A DNA stretch of 64,000 nucleotides from Rubrivirga sp. SAORIC476 (GTDB taxonomy: Bacteria; Bacteroidota; Rhodothermia; Rhodothermales; Rubricoccaceae): contig NZ_MVOI01000011.1 of the NCBI RefSeq assembly GCF_002283555.1, positions 86,644 through 150,643 on the forward strand, in the 5' to 3' direction. Positions 17,142 to 26,157 of this stretch are shown in pieces (position 1 is the stretch's first letter; each line of letters opens with the position of its first letter). Under the pieces are notes generated by a model. The model was not told the origin of the DNA and ran no database searches. It was given only the letters and a program-made list of their open reading frames with translations. A program made the translations under genes and the position numbers.

Positions 17142-18773
17142 ATGGTCTCTAACAAGCCTCAGCACCCCCCCTTCAGCTCGTTTGGCTGGTCGCTCTCGGG
17201 GGCGCTGCTGATCGCGCTCAGCCTGCCGCCGCTCGGCGTATACCCTCTCGCCTGGGTGGGTCTGGTTCCGCTGATCGCGCGCTGGGCCCTCCGCCGCCCC
17301 TCGCTGGACTACGTCCGCGAGCTGTACGCGCTCCTGCTGACCACGAGTTGCTGCGTCGGCTTCTGGCTCCTCTTCAACCCGAGCGCGTCGACGGCCGCCC
17401 TGGGCGGGATCACGCTGTTCCTCGTGCCGATCCCCCTCGTGGTGGCCTTCGCCATCTCCGGCGTCGTGCGCGAGCGCCTGGGCCTGATCGCCGGGCTGTT
17501 CGCCCTCGCGCTCAACATCCTCGCGGCCGAGTTTGTGACGCTCGCCCTGGGCGTCTCCATCCCGTGGCTGGTGCTCGGCTACACGCAGGCCGACGCCGTG
17601 GAGTTCATTCAGATGGCCGACATCGGCGGCGTGCTGCTGCTGAGCCTCTGGGTGCTGCTCCTCAACTTCACCGCCTTCCTCGCGCTACCCCGGTCCGACA
17701 AGCCCGGCGATCGCTACGGCGAACGGGGCGTGTCGATGGCCATCTTTACGGCGCTCGTCGCGATTCCCGTCGCGTACGGCGGCATCCGGACCGCGCAGGC
17801 CGACGTGCCGGCGGCCTTCACGCGCGTCGGCATCGTGCAGCCCGGCGTCTCCCCGATGGACTGGGACCGCCAGTCGCCCACAGTCAAGATCGACGACCTC
17901 GCGTCACAGTCCGACGACCTCCTCCAGGCCTCAGCCCGGGGCTCCTCGGCGCCGGACTCGACGACCAACGGACGAGCCGTGGCAGAGAACCCCTCGGAGA
18001 TCCATCTCCTGATCTGGCCCCAGACGTCGCTCCCGTTCATGGGCACCAACGAGGGTGAGGCGCAGCTCTACGACCGACTCCAGCGGTGGACCTCCCAGCG
18101 GGGCATCATGCTGCTGGCCGGTGCCGAGACCGCACCCAAGGGCCTGGAGCGCAGCTACCGCCCGCCGCGTCCCGGCGAGCTGGCCAACTCGGCGGTGCTG
18201 TTCCAGCCCGGCGAGGAGATCGTCCGCTACGACCAGATGCGGTCGGTCCCGTTCGCGGATCGCAAGGCCGCCCAGGGCACCGACCGGGTGCTGTTCCACG
18301 CCGACGGTGCGGACATCGCGACGGCGGTGGGCTTCGAGTCCGTCTTCGGCAACCACATCCGGCAGTTCACTCGCGACGGGGCGGACCTCATCGTGGTCCT
18401 CTCGCGCAACGACCTCTGGGGACGCTCGGCGGGGCTCTACCAGCACCTCCAGTTCACGCGACTCCGCGCCATCGAGTCGCGGCGCTCCGTCGTCATCTCG
18501 ACCGTCGGCGGCATCTCCGCGCTGATCAGCCCGACCGGCGAGATCGACGAGATCGCCGGGTGGCGAGACAGCGAGACGCGCTCGGTGCAGGTCCCGACCT
18601 ACCGCGGCCAGACGTTCTACGTCCGCCACGGCGACTGGATCGGCCGCTGGGCGTTCGGCTTCGCGCTGCTGTTCAACATCGCAGCGATCGGCCTGAGCAT
18701 CTTCGCCCCGGAGCTCGTCGGGACGAAGCGGATCCAGGCGAAGCGGATGGTGCGCCGCCCCTCGATGGTGTAG
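17142..18773 (+). CDS. Apolipoprotein N-acyltransferase-like protein lacking the catalytic triad
   Basis: 543 residues from ATG 17142. The N-terminal half has the multi-helix membrane domain of Lnt (SLPPLGVYPLAWVGLVPLIA and following), the C-terminal half the carbon-nitrogen hydrolase domain, ending in a last TM helix (WAFGFALLFNIAAIGLSIF). It aligns with E. coli Lnt through LIVVLSRNDLWGRSAG, YQHLQFTRLRAIE and ISPTGEI. However the three catalytic positions are changed: Glu is Gln294 (IWPQTSLPF), Lys is Gln365 (YDQMRSVPF) and Cys is Gly397 (TAVGFESVF). It is thus unlikely to acylate lipoproteins by the known mechanism. Maf follows 32 nt downstream. Confidence 0.85.
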   Translation: MVSNKPQHPPFSSFGWSLSGALLIALSLPPLGVYPLAWVGLVPLIARWALRRPSLDYVRELYALLLTTSCCVGFWLLFNPSASTAALGGITLFLVPIPLVVAFAISGVVRERLGLIAGLFALALNILAAEFVTLALGVSIPWLVLGYTQADAVEFIQMADIGGVLLLSLWVLLLNFTAFLALPRSDKPGDRYGERGVSMAIFTALVAIPVAYGGIRTAQADVPAAFTRVGIVQPGVSPMDWDRQSPTVKIDDLASQSDDLLQASARGSSAPDSTTNGRAVAENPSEIHLLIWPQTSLPFMGTNEGEAQLYDRLQRWTSQRGIMLLAGAETAPKGLERSYRPPRPGELANSAVLFQPGEEIVRYDQMRSVPFADRKAAQGTDRVLFHADGADIATAVGFESVFGNHIRQFTRDGADLIVVLSRNDLWGRSAGLYQHLQFTRLRAIESRRSVVISTVGGISALISPTGEIDEIAGWRDSETRSVQVPTYRGQTFYVRHGDWIGRWAFGFALLFNIAAIGLSIFAPELVGTKRIQAKRMVRRPSMV

Positions 18774-18805
18774 CGCGAGCGATCTTCGGGCGTCCCCCCG
18801 CGCCC

Positions 18806-19393
18806 ATGCTCGCTCTCTCCGTCCCCCTCGTGCTCGCCTCGGCATCGCCGCGCCGCCGCGACCTCCTGGCCCGCCTCGGGCTGACGTTCGAGGTCCGCCC
18901 CAGCGACGCGGACGAGACGTGGCCCGAGGCCCTCGCGCCCGGCCCCGCTGCGGCGTCGGTGGCCCTCCGCAAGGCGCACGCCACCGACGCCGCCGAGGCC
19001 CTCATCCTGGCGGCCGACACGGTCGTGGTGTACGAGGGCGAGATCCTGGGCAAGCCCGCCGACGCCGACGAGGCGACCGCGACGCTGTCCCGACTGAGCG
19101 GCCAGACCCACGAGGTGGCCACCGGACTGGCGCTTCGCCTCGGGGATCGGCAGACGACGGCCTTCGAGACGACGCGCGTGACGTTCGCGCCCCTCTCCCC
19201 CGCCGAGATCGCCGCCTACGTCGCCACGGGGTCTCCGATGGACAAGGCGGGCTCGTACGGGATCCAGGACGATCTGGGGGCCGTCTTCGTAGACCGCATC
19301 GAGGGCGACTACTTCAACGTGGTCGGGTTGCCGCTCCGGCGCCTCTACGCCACCCTGCGTGCCTTCGTCCCCGACCTCGTCTCGCTCTCCTGA
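18806..19393 (+). CDS. Maf-family nucleoside triphosphate pyrophosphatase
   Basis: 195 residues. N-terminal signature LASASPRRRDLLARLGL, catalytic Asp region LAADTVVVYEGEILGKP and GSYGIQDD; these match the Maf/YhdE type that hydrolyses dTTP, UTP and modified nucleotides to monophosphates in house-cleaning. The start at 18806 puts the SASPRR loop at residues 11-16 as usual. It lies 32 nt after the Lnt-like gene and 3 nt before the fasciclin gene. Confidence 0.94.
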   Translation: MLALSVPLVLASASPRRRDLLARLGLTFEVRPSDADETWPEALAPGPAAASVALRKAHATDAAEALILAADTVVVYEGEILGKPADADEATATLSRLSGQTHEVATGLALRLGDRQTTAFETTRVTFAPLSPAEIAAYVATGSPMDKAGSYGIQDDLGAVFVDRIEGDYFNVVGLPLRRLYATLRAFVPDLVSLS

Positions 19394-19396
19394 CGC

Positions 19397-19951
19397 ATGC
19401 CGCCGATCCTGCTCACGGGCCGCCTCACCGTTCTTCTCCTCGCGCTCGCCGTCGTCGGCTGCTCCGACCCGGCCCCGTCGGACCCCGCTCGGGCGGACTC
19501 CTCGGCCACGGAAGCCCCTCCCGTTACCTCCGGCCGCCAGTCGGTCGCGGACGTCGCCTCGGCCAACCCGCAGTTGCAGACGCTCCATCGCCTGCTCGTC
19601 GCCACCGGCCTGACTGAGACGCTCGCGGACACCTCTACGACGTACACGCTCTTCGCCCCCTCCGACGCCGCCTTCGCCGCGCTGGGCGAGGAGGCCCTCG
19701 CGGCCCTCGACGCCGACCCCGAGGCGGCCCGAGCCGCGCTCCTCGGACACGTCGTGGCGACGCGCATGCTCTCGTTCGACGTCTTCCCCGACCTCGCCAT
19801 CGAGACCGTCGGCGGGTCGGAGTTGACGTTCGCCGAGGCGGGCGACGGACTCGCAGTCCAGTCCGGAGGTACCACGGCCCGCATCACCGACGCCGACCTG
19901 GACGCTGACAACGGCGTGGTTCACCTCATCGACACCGTCCTGATCCCATGA
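19397..19951 (+). CDS. Fasciclin (FAS1) domain lipoprotein
   Basis: 184 residues. Lipoprotein signal LLALAVVGCSD (Cys near residue 19), a short Ser/Ala linker and one FAS1 domain (LQTLHRLLVATGLTETL, YTLFAPSDAAFAAL, HVVATRMLSFDVF, DNGVVHLIDTVLIP). FAS1 domains mediate adhesion or matrix contacts at the cell surface. The stop overlaps the SDR start by 4 nt (ATGA). Confidence 0.92.
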   Translation: MPPILLTGRLTVLLLALAVVGCSDPAPSDPARADSSATEAPPVTSGRQSVADVASANPQLQTLHRLLVATGLTETLADTSTTYTLFAPSDAAFAALGEEALAALDADPEAARAALLGHVVATRMLSFDVFPDLAIETVGGSELTFAEAGDGLAVQSGGTTARITDADLDADNGVVHLIDTVLIP

Positions 19952-20712
19952 CCGACGCTTCGACCGACAGCCCCGTCTACGTGCTGGTGGGCGGCACAGG
20001 CGGCATCGGGGCGCCGCTCGCCCGCCGCCTCGCCGCCGACGGCGCCCGCCTGGTGCTGGGCGCCCGCGACGGCGACCGCCTCGGGGCCCTCGCTGGGGAG
20101 ACCGGCGCCCGCGCCTTCACCCTGGACGCCACCGATGCCGATGCCGTCTCCGGGCTGATGGGTGCCGCGATGGAGGCCCACGGCCGCATCGACGGCGCGA
20201 TCAACCTGGTCGGCTCCATCCTCCTGAAGCCCGCCCATGCCACCTCCCCTGCCGAGTTCGACGACACGCTGACGCTCAACCTGAAGACGGCGTTCTACGT
20301 CGTTCGCGCGGCCGCCAAGGCCATGCAGGCCAACAAGGTGCAGGAGGGCGGCTCCATCGTCCTGATGTCGAGCGTCGCGGGCCGCTACGGGCTCCCGAAC
20401 CACGAGGCCGTCGCGGCGGCCAAGGCCGGCATCGAGGGGCTCGTGCGCGCGGCGGCAGCGACCTACGCGCCCCGAGGGATCCGCGTCAACGCCGTCGCCC
20501 CTGGCCTCGTGCGGACACCGCTGGCGGGCCGCCTCGTGGCGACCGAGCAAGCCGTTGAGGCGTCCGCTGCGATGCACCCACTCGGTCGCATCGGCGAGCC
20601 CGAGGACCTGACCGACGCGCTCGCCTTCCTCCTGGACTCAGCGCGGAGCGCCTGGGTGACCGGCCAGACGCTCTCCGTCGACGGCGGCTTCGCGACGGTC
20701 CGGCCGCGATAA
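19948..20712 (+). CDS. Short-chain dehydrogenase/reductase with Val in place of the catalytic Tyr
   Basis: 254 residues. Cofactor loop GGTGGIGAPLARRLA, NAG-equivalent region INLVGSILLKP, catalytic Ser in LMSSVAGRYG. The YxxxK motif is changed: in GLPNHEAVAAAKAGIEGL the Tyr position is Val155 while Lys159 is kept. C-terminal VTGQTLSVDGGF is typical. Related SDRs with an NHEA(I/V)AAAK motif are, to my recollection, widespread, so this is probably a conserved subfamily and not a decayed gene. The reaction is unknown. It is translationally coupled to the fasciclin gene. Confidence 0.85.
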   Translation: MTDASTDSPVYVLVGGTGGIGAPLARRLAADGARLVLGARDGDRLGALAGETGARAFTLDATDADAVSGLMGAAMEAHGRIDGAINLVGSILLKPAHATSPAEFDDTLTLNLKTAFYVVRAAAKAMQANKVQEGGSIVLMSSVAGRYGLPNHEAVAAAKAGIEGLVRAAAATYAPRGIRVNAVAPGLVRTPLAGRLVATEQAVEASAAMHPLGRIGEPEDLTDALAFLLDSARSAWVTGQTLSVDGGFATVRPR

Positions 20713-20783
20713 CCTCACGGCGGGGCACGGTCACGCACCGCGCGTGCGTTGGGAGCACGCGGCATCGGCGCCTGTTCAGACGC

Positions 20784-20791
20784 TACCTTTT
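20784..20791 (+). promoter_or_regulatory. Putative -10 box before the GH3/serine hydrolase gene
   Basis: TACCTTTT, one mismatch from TAnnTTTG, in a GC-rich context. It is 5 nt before an in-frame ATG at 20797 and 35 nt before the preferred start at 20827; initiation just downstream would exclude 20797 as a led start unless the message is leaderless. Confidence 0.3.
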
Positions 20792-20826
20792 GGGCGATGG
20801 CGCGTCCCCCCGGCCCTCGCTTCTCT

Positions 20827-23562
20827 ATGTCCCTGATCGTCAAGATCGTGACGGCTGTCGGACTGGCCGCAGCTGCGATCTGGTCCGCTTCGTCCGTCCC
20901 CGTCCCGGCCCCCGCGCCCGCCCTGGCCCCGTGGGGGCCCTCCGAGGCCTCAGCCGAGGTCCTCGCCGACTCGCTCGCGCTCGACGTGCTGATCGGCCAG
21001 GTGGTCGGCGCCCCGGACGACGCGACCGGCCTTGACCGTGCCATCGCGGAAGGCCGCGTCGGGCGGATCGTCGTCTCCCCGCGCCGCGTCGACGCACACC
21101 TGGCGCGCCTCCGGGACTGGCAGGCCCGCGCCCCTCTTCCCCTTTCCCTCGCGACGCAGGCAGAGCAGGTGGCGCTGGACGGCCCCCTGACGGCCAGCAC
21201 GGTCGGGCTCGCCGCTGCCGCTCGCCCCGACCTCGCCTTCATGACGGGCCGCGCCCGCGCCGAGAGCGCCCGCGACCTGGGCATCCAGACGCCCGGCTCC
21301 GGCCTCCGCCTCGGGGCCGACGAGACTTCAGAACGGCCCGTCGAGCAGGCGCTGGTGCGGGGTCTCCGGGAGGGCCAGACCCTCCCCGCGGTGACGCTGG
21401 CCGCCGCGGCGGACCTCGACGCGTTCGACACGCTCGCCGAGGCGGGCCTGATGGAGGTCCACGTGGACGCGTCCACCCCGTCTGGCGCGGCCCTGGTGGG
21501 CCAAGTCACCCAGCGTGGGTCGTACCGTGGGCTCGTCGTGGCCGATCTCGGCCGGAGCGCCGCCGGGGCGGTCGCGGCCCTGCGCGACGGCGCCGACCTC
21601 GTCGTCTCTTCGACCCCCTCCGCGGCCTATGATTCGCTGTCCCACGCGCTGCGAACGGGCCGGCTCGCGGCCGAGCGCGTCCGGGAAGCATCGCGGCGCA
21701 TCCTCGCTGCCAAGGCGTGGAGCGGTCTTGAACTGGTGACTCCCGAGCCGCGCGGAGGGGGCGACGGCTCCACCCGGAGTCTGCGGATCGACCCCCTCCG
21801 AGCGCCTTCGGCCTCGCTCCTGCACCGCACCCAGCTCCTCACCGCCGAGATCGCTCGCGCGAGCGTGGCCGTCGTCCAGACCGAAGAGGGCCCGCTGCCG
21901 CTGGTCGGCCCGCGCCCGCGGCGGGTGTTCACGGTCGTGCTCGACCCCGGCGCATCCGTCGAGCGCGCACTGCCGTTCGTGAACACGCTCGCGACGGGGC
22001 TGGGGCCGGGCTCGTCGGCCAGCTACGCCCGCCTCGGGCTGGGGAAGGACGAGGCGCACTACCGGGAGGCCCTGGACGCCACCCGCGACGCGGACGTGGT
22101 GGTGATCGCCGCCTTCCCCGACGCCGACGGACGACTGGCCGCCCGCCACCAGGCCGTCCTCGGCTCGCTCCCGACCCGCCTCCCGACGGTGATGGTCGCC
22201 TTCGACGATGGCGCGCTGGCCGCGGGCATGCGCCGCCCCGACGCGCTGCTCGTCGCGAACGGCACGTCGGAGATGGCCCAGACCGCCGCCGCGCAGGCCA
22301 TCGCGGGACAGATCCCGGTGTCCGGTCGCCTGACCCGTCCGGTCGCAGGCCTCGCGGCAACCGGCGACGGCGTCCGCCTCGCGCAGCAGGTCCTTCGGCC
22401 CGGCAGTCCCGAAGAGGCGGGCATCGCCGCCGGAGCCGCCGCGCGCATCGACGACGTGATGCAGCGGGCCGTCTCGTCTGGCGCCTTCCCAGGCGGCGCC
22501 ATCGCCGTCGGACGCTCGGGCGTGCTGCTGGCGCTCCAGGGCTACGGCCGCCTCACCGCAGGCGGCGCACGCGTCACGCCGGATACGCCGTACGACCTCG
22601 CTTCCCTCACCAAGGTGGTCGGGACGACGGCCACCGCCATGCGGATGGTCGAGGATGGCCGCCTCGACCTCGACGCCGAGGTGGTCGAGACCCTGCCTCG
22701 CTTCCGGACGATGGGCAAGGAGTACGTCACCACCCGCCAGTTGCTCTCCCACTCGGCGGGACAGCGCCCGTGGTACCCGTTCCACGCCCACGACATCGCC
22801 TCGCGTGAGGAGGCGCTGGACTTCATCTACGCCGACACCCTCCGCTATCCCCCGGGCACGCGGTCGCGATACAGCGACTTCGACATGATCGTGCTCGGGG
22901 AGATGATGACCACCATCACCCGCGAGCCGCTCGGCGACCTGTTCGACGATGAGATCTTCGAGCCGCTCGGCATGACCGCGACTGGCTTCCGGGGCGTGGG
23001 CGTGCGTGACCCCGAGGCCGCGCCGACCGAGACCGATGCCACGTGGCGAGGACGGACGCTGCAGGGCGAGGTCCACGACGAGGCCGCGTCGGTGTTCGGG
23101 GGCGAGGCGGGCCACGCGGGGCTGTTCTCGACCGCCGCCGACATGGCCCGCTTCGGCTTCATGCTCGCCAACGGCGGGCAGGCCAACGGCACGCGCATCT
23201 TCCGCCGGACGACCCTGGAGCGGTTCACCGAGCGCGTCCGCCTCCGAAGCACCTACCCGACCGGCCTCGGGTGGATGGTGAACTACGGCGACACGTCGGC
23301 GGGGAGCGCCTTCGGGCCACGCTCCTTTGGCCACACCGGCTTCACGGGCACCTCCATCTGGGTCGACCCCGACCAGGAGTTGTTCGTCGTGCTTCTCACC
23401 AACCGCGTCCACCCGTCGCGACGCAACACCCGGATCCGCGAGGTGCGCCCGGCGCTCGCCGACGCGGTAGCGGGTGCCATCCAGACCCCACCTCGCGAGC
23501 CCGCCCGCGCCTGGGGCTTCGGCCCCGTCCCCACGGACTTGCCCGGCGTCGCCGTTCGCTAG
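20827..23562 (+). CDS. Exported GH3-like / beta-lactamase-family serine hydrolase fusion
   Basis: 911 residues from ATG 20827, chosen because it begins a signal peptide (LIVKIVTAVGLAAAAIWSA); an ATG at 20797 is the alternative. Residues about 40-330 resemble a shortened GH3 N-terminal domain (GLVVADLGRSAAGAVAALRDGADLVV keeps the Asp position), but the family's KHFPGHGDT-type segment is absent. A GH3 C-terminal-like region follows. From about residue 540 comes a class C beta-lactamase/serine hydrolase domain: SLTK with Ser593 and Lys596, YSDFDM, and GHTGFTG. The fusion recalls NagZ-AmpC-type muropeptide enzymes of Bacteroidota; cell-wall recycling is a reasonable guess, and the GH3 half may be inactive. 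Confidence 0.85.
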   Translation: MSLIVKIVTAVGLAAAAIWSASSVPVPAPAPALAPWGPSEASAEVLADSLALDVLIGQVVGAPDDATGLDRAIAEGRVGRIVVSPRRVDAHLARLRDWQARAPLPLSLATQAEQVALDGPLTASTVGLAAAARPDLAFMTGRARAESARDLGIQTPGSGLRLGADETSERPVEQALVRGLREGQTLPAVTLAAAADLDAFDTLAEAGLMEVHVDASTPSGAALVGQVTQRGSYRGLVVADLGRSAAGAVAALRDGADLVVSSTPSAAYDSLSHALRTGRLAAERVREASRRILAAKAWSGLELVTPEPRGGGDGSTRSLRIDPLRAPSASLLHRTQLLTAEIARASVAVVQTEEGPLPLVGPRPRRVFTVVLDPGASVERALPFVNTLATGLGPGSSASYARLGLGKDEAHYREALDATRDADVVVIAAFPDADGRLAARHQAVLGSLPTRLPTVMVAFDDGALAAGMRRPDALLVANGTSEMAQTAAAQAIAGQIPVSGRLTRPVAGLAATGDGVRLAQQVLRPGSPEEAGIAAGAAARIDDVMQRAVSSGAFPGGAIAVGRSGVLLALQGYGRLTAGGARVTPDTPYDLASLTKVVGTTATAMRMVEDGRLDLDAEVVETLPRFRTMGKEYVTTRQLLSHSAGQRPWYPFHAHDIASREEALDFIYADTLRYPPGTRSRYSDFDMIVLGEMMTTITREPLGDLFDDEIFEPLGMTATGFRGVGVRDPEAAPTETDATWRGRTLQGEVHDEAASVFGGEAGHAGLFSTAADMARFGFMLANGGQANGTRIFRRTTLERFTERVRLRSTYPTGLGWMVNYGDTSAGSAFGPRSFGHTGFTGTSIWVDPDQELFVVLLTNRVHPSRRNTRIREVRPALADAVAGAIQTPPREPARAWGFGPVPTDLPGVAVR

Positions 23563-23610
23563 CGGACCCGACCGCCGTTCGGAGCGCGGCTCCGCCTCCT
23601 CCCCTCGTCT

Positions 23611-23919
23611 ATGCCCACCTACGTCTACCGCCGCCCCGACGGCACCACCTTCGAGGCCTTCCAGAGCATCTCCGCTCCGGCCCTCACCGAGGACCCCGAG
23701 ACGGGTGTCCCCGTCACCCGCGTCATCTCCGGCGGCGCCGGCCTGCAGTTCAAGGGCGACGGCTTCTACATCACCGACTACGTCAAGAAGAGCGGCTCGG
23801 CGAGCGAGTCGGGCGAGGCGGCGCCGAAGAGCGAGACCTCCTCTGCCAAGCCCGCGCCGAAGAAGGCGGACAGCGCGCCCAAGGCGTCGACCAGCAGCAG
23901 CTCGTCGGCGAGCGAGTAG
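23611..23919 (+). CDS. FmdB-family protein without the zinc-ribbon cysteines
   Basis: 102 residues. The family's frame is clear: MPTYVYRRPDGTTFEAFQSI at the start and ISGGAGLQFKGDGFYITDY in the middle. In ordinary FmdB proteins two CxxC pairs bind zinc; here both positions are replaced (RRPDG and EDPETG), and the protein has no cysteine. The last 40 residues are Ser/Lys/Ala-rich and disordered. It follows the GH3 fusion by 48 nt and ends tail-to-tail with the GWxTD gene. Confidence 0.85.
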   Translation: MPTYVYRRPDGTTFEAFQSISAPALTEDPETGVPVTRVISGGAGLQFKGDGFYITDYVKKSGSASESGEAAPKSETSSAKPAPKKADSAPKASTSSSSSASE

Positions 23920-23925
23920 GCCGGG

Positions 23926-25323
23926 CTACGGCACCACGCCGGATCGCCACTGCCGCTGGACGTGGCGGAGCAGGTCGGCGTAGGCACGGCTGCGCTGGAA
24001 GGTGAGGACGGAGAACGAGGCGCTCTCGAACGGCCGCCCGGCGGTCCGCTCGAAGACGAACAGCGACGGGCCACCGCCGCCGAGGGCGTAGCTCCAGCGC
24101 TCGCCGGTCGGGGTCGCCTCCACGAAGCCGGGCGGGCCGAGGAGGACGTAGAGCATGCCCTGGTCCGTCTTCCACCCCTCCTTGTAGGTCGCGAAGAGCC
24201 GGTTGGCCTCCTCGACCCGCTCGTAGTACGCGCGGACGGTCGCCGCCGCGAGGCGACGGTCGTCGAGGCGCTCACCCCAGAACCGGTCGAAGGCACGCCG
24301 CTGCGCGGCCGGGCTCTCGGCCTCGGTGATGGCATCGAACTCCCCCGGCCTGGCGAGGTACGTCAGAGGCCCGATCAGGTCGCCGAGGCGGGTCACCTGG
24401 GGATAGTCGCGGCGGCGCACGACGAACAGCCGCTCCGAGGCGTCGAGACTCTCGCCGCCGGGGGCTTCCACCCGGATCTCCGCCCGGTACACGCCGGGGT
24501 CGAGCGGCGGCACCGGGGCCTCCACATCGACGGCGTCCGCCGGGTTGAGGAGGGTCTGGCGGACCGTCTGGACCGTGTCGACGCGCGACGCGTCTACGCC
24601 GCGAGCGGCGAGGCTGCCCTCCAGCGGCACGAAGTCGTCCATGGGTCGGGCCGGCGCGTCGTCGGCGGTCAGGCGGAGGACCGTGAGGACCGTCACCGCC
24701 TCGTCGGGGAGTCCGGTGGCCTGTGCGACGGCGCGGAGCGAATCGAGGCGCGCCGGCACCGCGGACACATCCACCGGGGCGACCTCTCCCGAAGGCTGCT
24801 CCCCTTCGAGGCGGAGACCGCCCAGAGCCGGTGCTTCCGACGGGACCGCGACGACGACCTGAAGCTGGCGCTCCGCCGTTCGTCCGCTTCCGAGGTCCTC
24901 CAGAACGGCCCGGACGAGGTAGCGACCCGGCGGCACGTCGAACCGCTCGGCCCGCCACGTCGGCGTCACAGACCTCGCCGCCTCGCCAGCCCCGACCCGG
25001 AGGGAGTCGCGGACCGAGCGCGTGCGCGGGGCGCCTCCCTCCTGCTCAACGGTCACCACCCACTCGGCCGCCGCGACGAGGCCGTCCTCGGCCGGGCGGA
25101 ACACCAGCGAGGACGGCGGAAGCCCGAGGCGCACGTCCACGCCCGATGCATCGTCCCGGACGCTGGCGACGGCGTCGAGGACGAACACTGGCTCACCGGC
25201 CCGGTAGGCCGCCGCGTTGGCGTCGATCCGCGCCTCAGGGGGCACCGATCCGCTGCACCCGACCCCCATCAGCGCCACGCCGACCAGGACGAGCGCGCGC
25301 AGGCGGGACCGCGGCGGGGCCAC
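23926..25323 (-). CDS. GWxTD-domain lipoprotein
   Basis: 465 residues. The start is placed at GTG 25323, which yields a lipoprotein signal (LVLVGVALMGVGCSG); no ATG fits. The C-terminal GWxTD domain shows YKEGWKTDQGMLYVLLGPP near residue 390, followed by RWSYALGGGGPSLFVFERT. This domain is typical of Bacteroidota, Rhodothermia and Gemmatimonadota envelope proteins; its role is unknown. An internal beta-rich region (residues 40-330) looks like surface-exposed Ig-like folds. It lies 62 nt behind tpiA. Confidence 0.85.
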   Translation of the reverse strand: MAPPRSRLRALVLVGVALMGVGCSGSVPPEARIDANAAAYRAGEPVFVLDAVASVRDDASGVDVRLGLPPSSLVFRPAEDGLVAAAEWVVTVEQEGGAPRTRSVRDSLRVGAGEAARSVTPTWRAERFDVPPGRYLVRAVLEDLGSGRTAERQLQVVVAVPSEAPALGGLRLEGEQPSGEVAPVDVSAVPARLDSLRAVAQATGLPDEAVTVLTVLRLTADDAPARPMDDFVPLEGSLAARGVDASRVDTVQTVRQTLLNPADAVDVEAPVPPLDPGVYRAEIRVEAPGGESLDASERLFVVRRRDYPQVTRLGDLIGPLTYLARPGEFDAITEAESPAAQRRAFDRFWGERLDDRRLAAATVRAYYERVEEANRLFATYKEGWKTDQGMLYVLLGPPGFVEATPTGERWSYALGGGGPSLFVFERTAGRPFESASFSVLTFQRSRAYADLLRHVQRQWRSGVVP

Positions 25324-25385
25324 CTGTCGTCCCGGTCTGCGACAGCGGGGCCAAGCGCTGTGTCGGGGACGCCCGGCCCGGCGTC

Positions 25386-26147
25386 TCAGCACGCGTCGTC
25401 GGCGTCCATGGACGCGCGTGCCGCCGCGACGATGGCGGCGAAAGAGGCCGCGTCCAGGCTCGCACCACCGACGAGAGCACCGTCGAGGTCGGGCTGCGCG
25501 AACAGCTCCGCCGCGTTGTCGGGCTTGACGCTGCCGCCGTAGAGGATCTCGATGTCCTCCCCCTCCTCGAAGCGCGCAGCCAGCGCCCCGCGGATGGCCG
25601 CGTGCATGGCCTGCGCCTGCTCCGGGGAAGCGGTGCGCCCGGTGCCGATGGCCCAGACGGGCTCGTAGGCGACCACGAGGTCGGCCGACTCCACCTCGGC
25701 GAGCGAGTCGGCGAGTTGGGCGAGCACGATCGCCTCGGCGTCGCCGGATTCGCGCTCCTCCAGCGTCTCGCCGACGCACAGGATCGGGGCCAGACGGGCG
25801 GCCTGCGCGGCGCGCACCTTCTCGGCCACGAACGCGCTCGTCTCTCCGAACAGCTGCCGCCGCTCGGAGTGGCCCACGATGACGTACTCGACCCCGAGAT
25901 CGTCCAGCATCGACGCGGCGACCTCGCCCGTGAACGCACCCGACGCGGCCGGGTGGACGTTCTGAGCGCCGAGCCGCACCTCGCTGTCGCGGAGCCGCTC
26001 GGCGACGGCATCCAGCCAGATGGCAGGTGGGCACACGGCCACGCCCACGTCGTCCGCGTCGGCGGCGACGGCCGCCACGACGTCGGCGGCGAGGCCCACG
26101 GCATCCGCGTGGCTGAGGTTCATTTTCCAGTTTCCAGCGACGAGCAT
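25386..26147 (-). CDS. tpiA: Triosephosphate isomerase
   Basis: 253 residues. All catalytic residues are present: Lys8 in GNWKMN, His93 in IVGHSERRQ, Glu162 in VVAYEPVWAIGTG, and the phosphate-binding ILYGGSVKPDN near the C-terminus. It interconverts DHAP and glyceraldehyde-3-P. It lies 10 nt after the PAS/GAF gene in the surE-bcp-PAS-tpiA run. Confidence 0.98.
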   Translation of the reverse strand: MLVAGNWKMNLSHADAVGLAADVVAAVAADADDVGVAVCPPAIWLDAVAERLRDSEVRLGAQNVHPAASGAFTGEVAASMLDDLGVEYVIVGHSERRQLFGETSAFVAEKVRAAQAARLAPILCVGETLEERESGDAEAIVLAQLADSLAEVESADLVVAYEPVWAIGTGRTASPEQAQAMHAAIRGALAARFEEGEDIEILYGGSVKPDNAAELFAQPDLDGALVGGASLDAASFAAIVAAARASMDADDAC

Positions 26148-26157
26148 CGGTTCGGGG

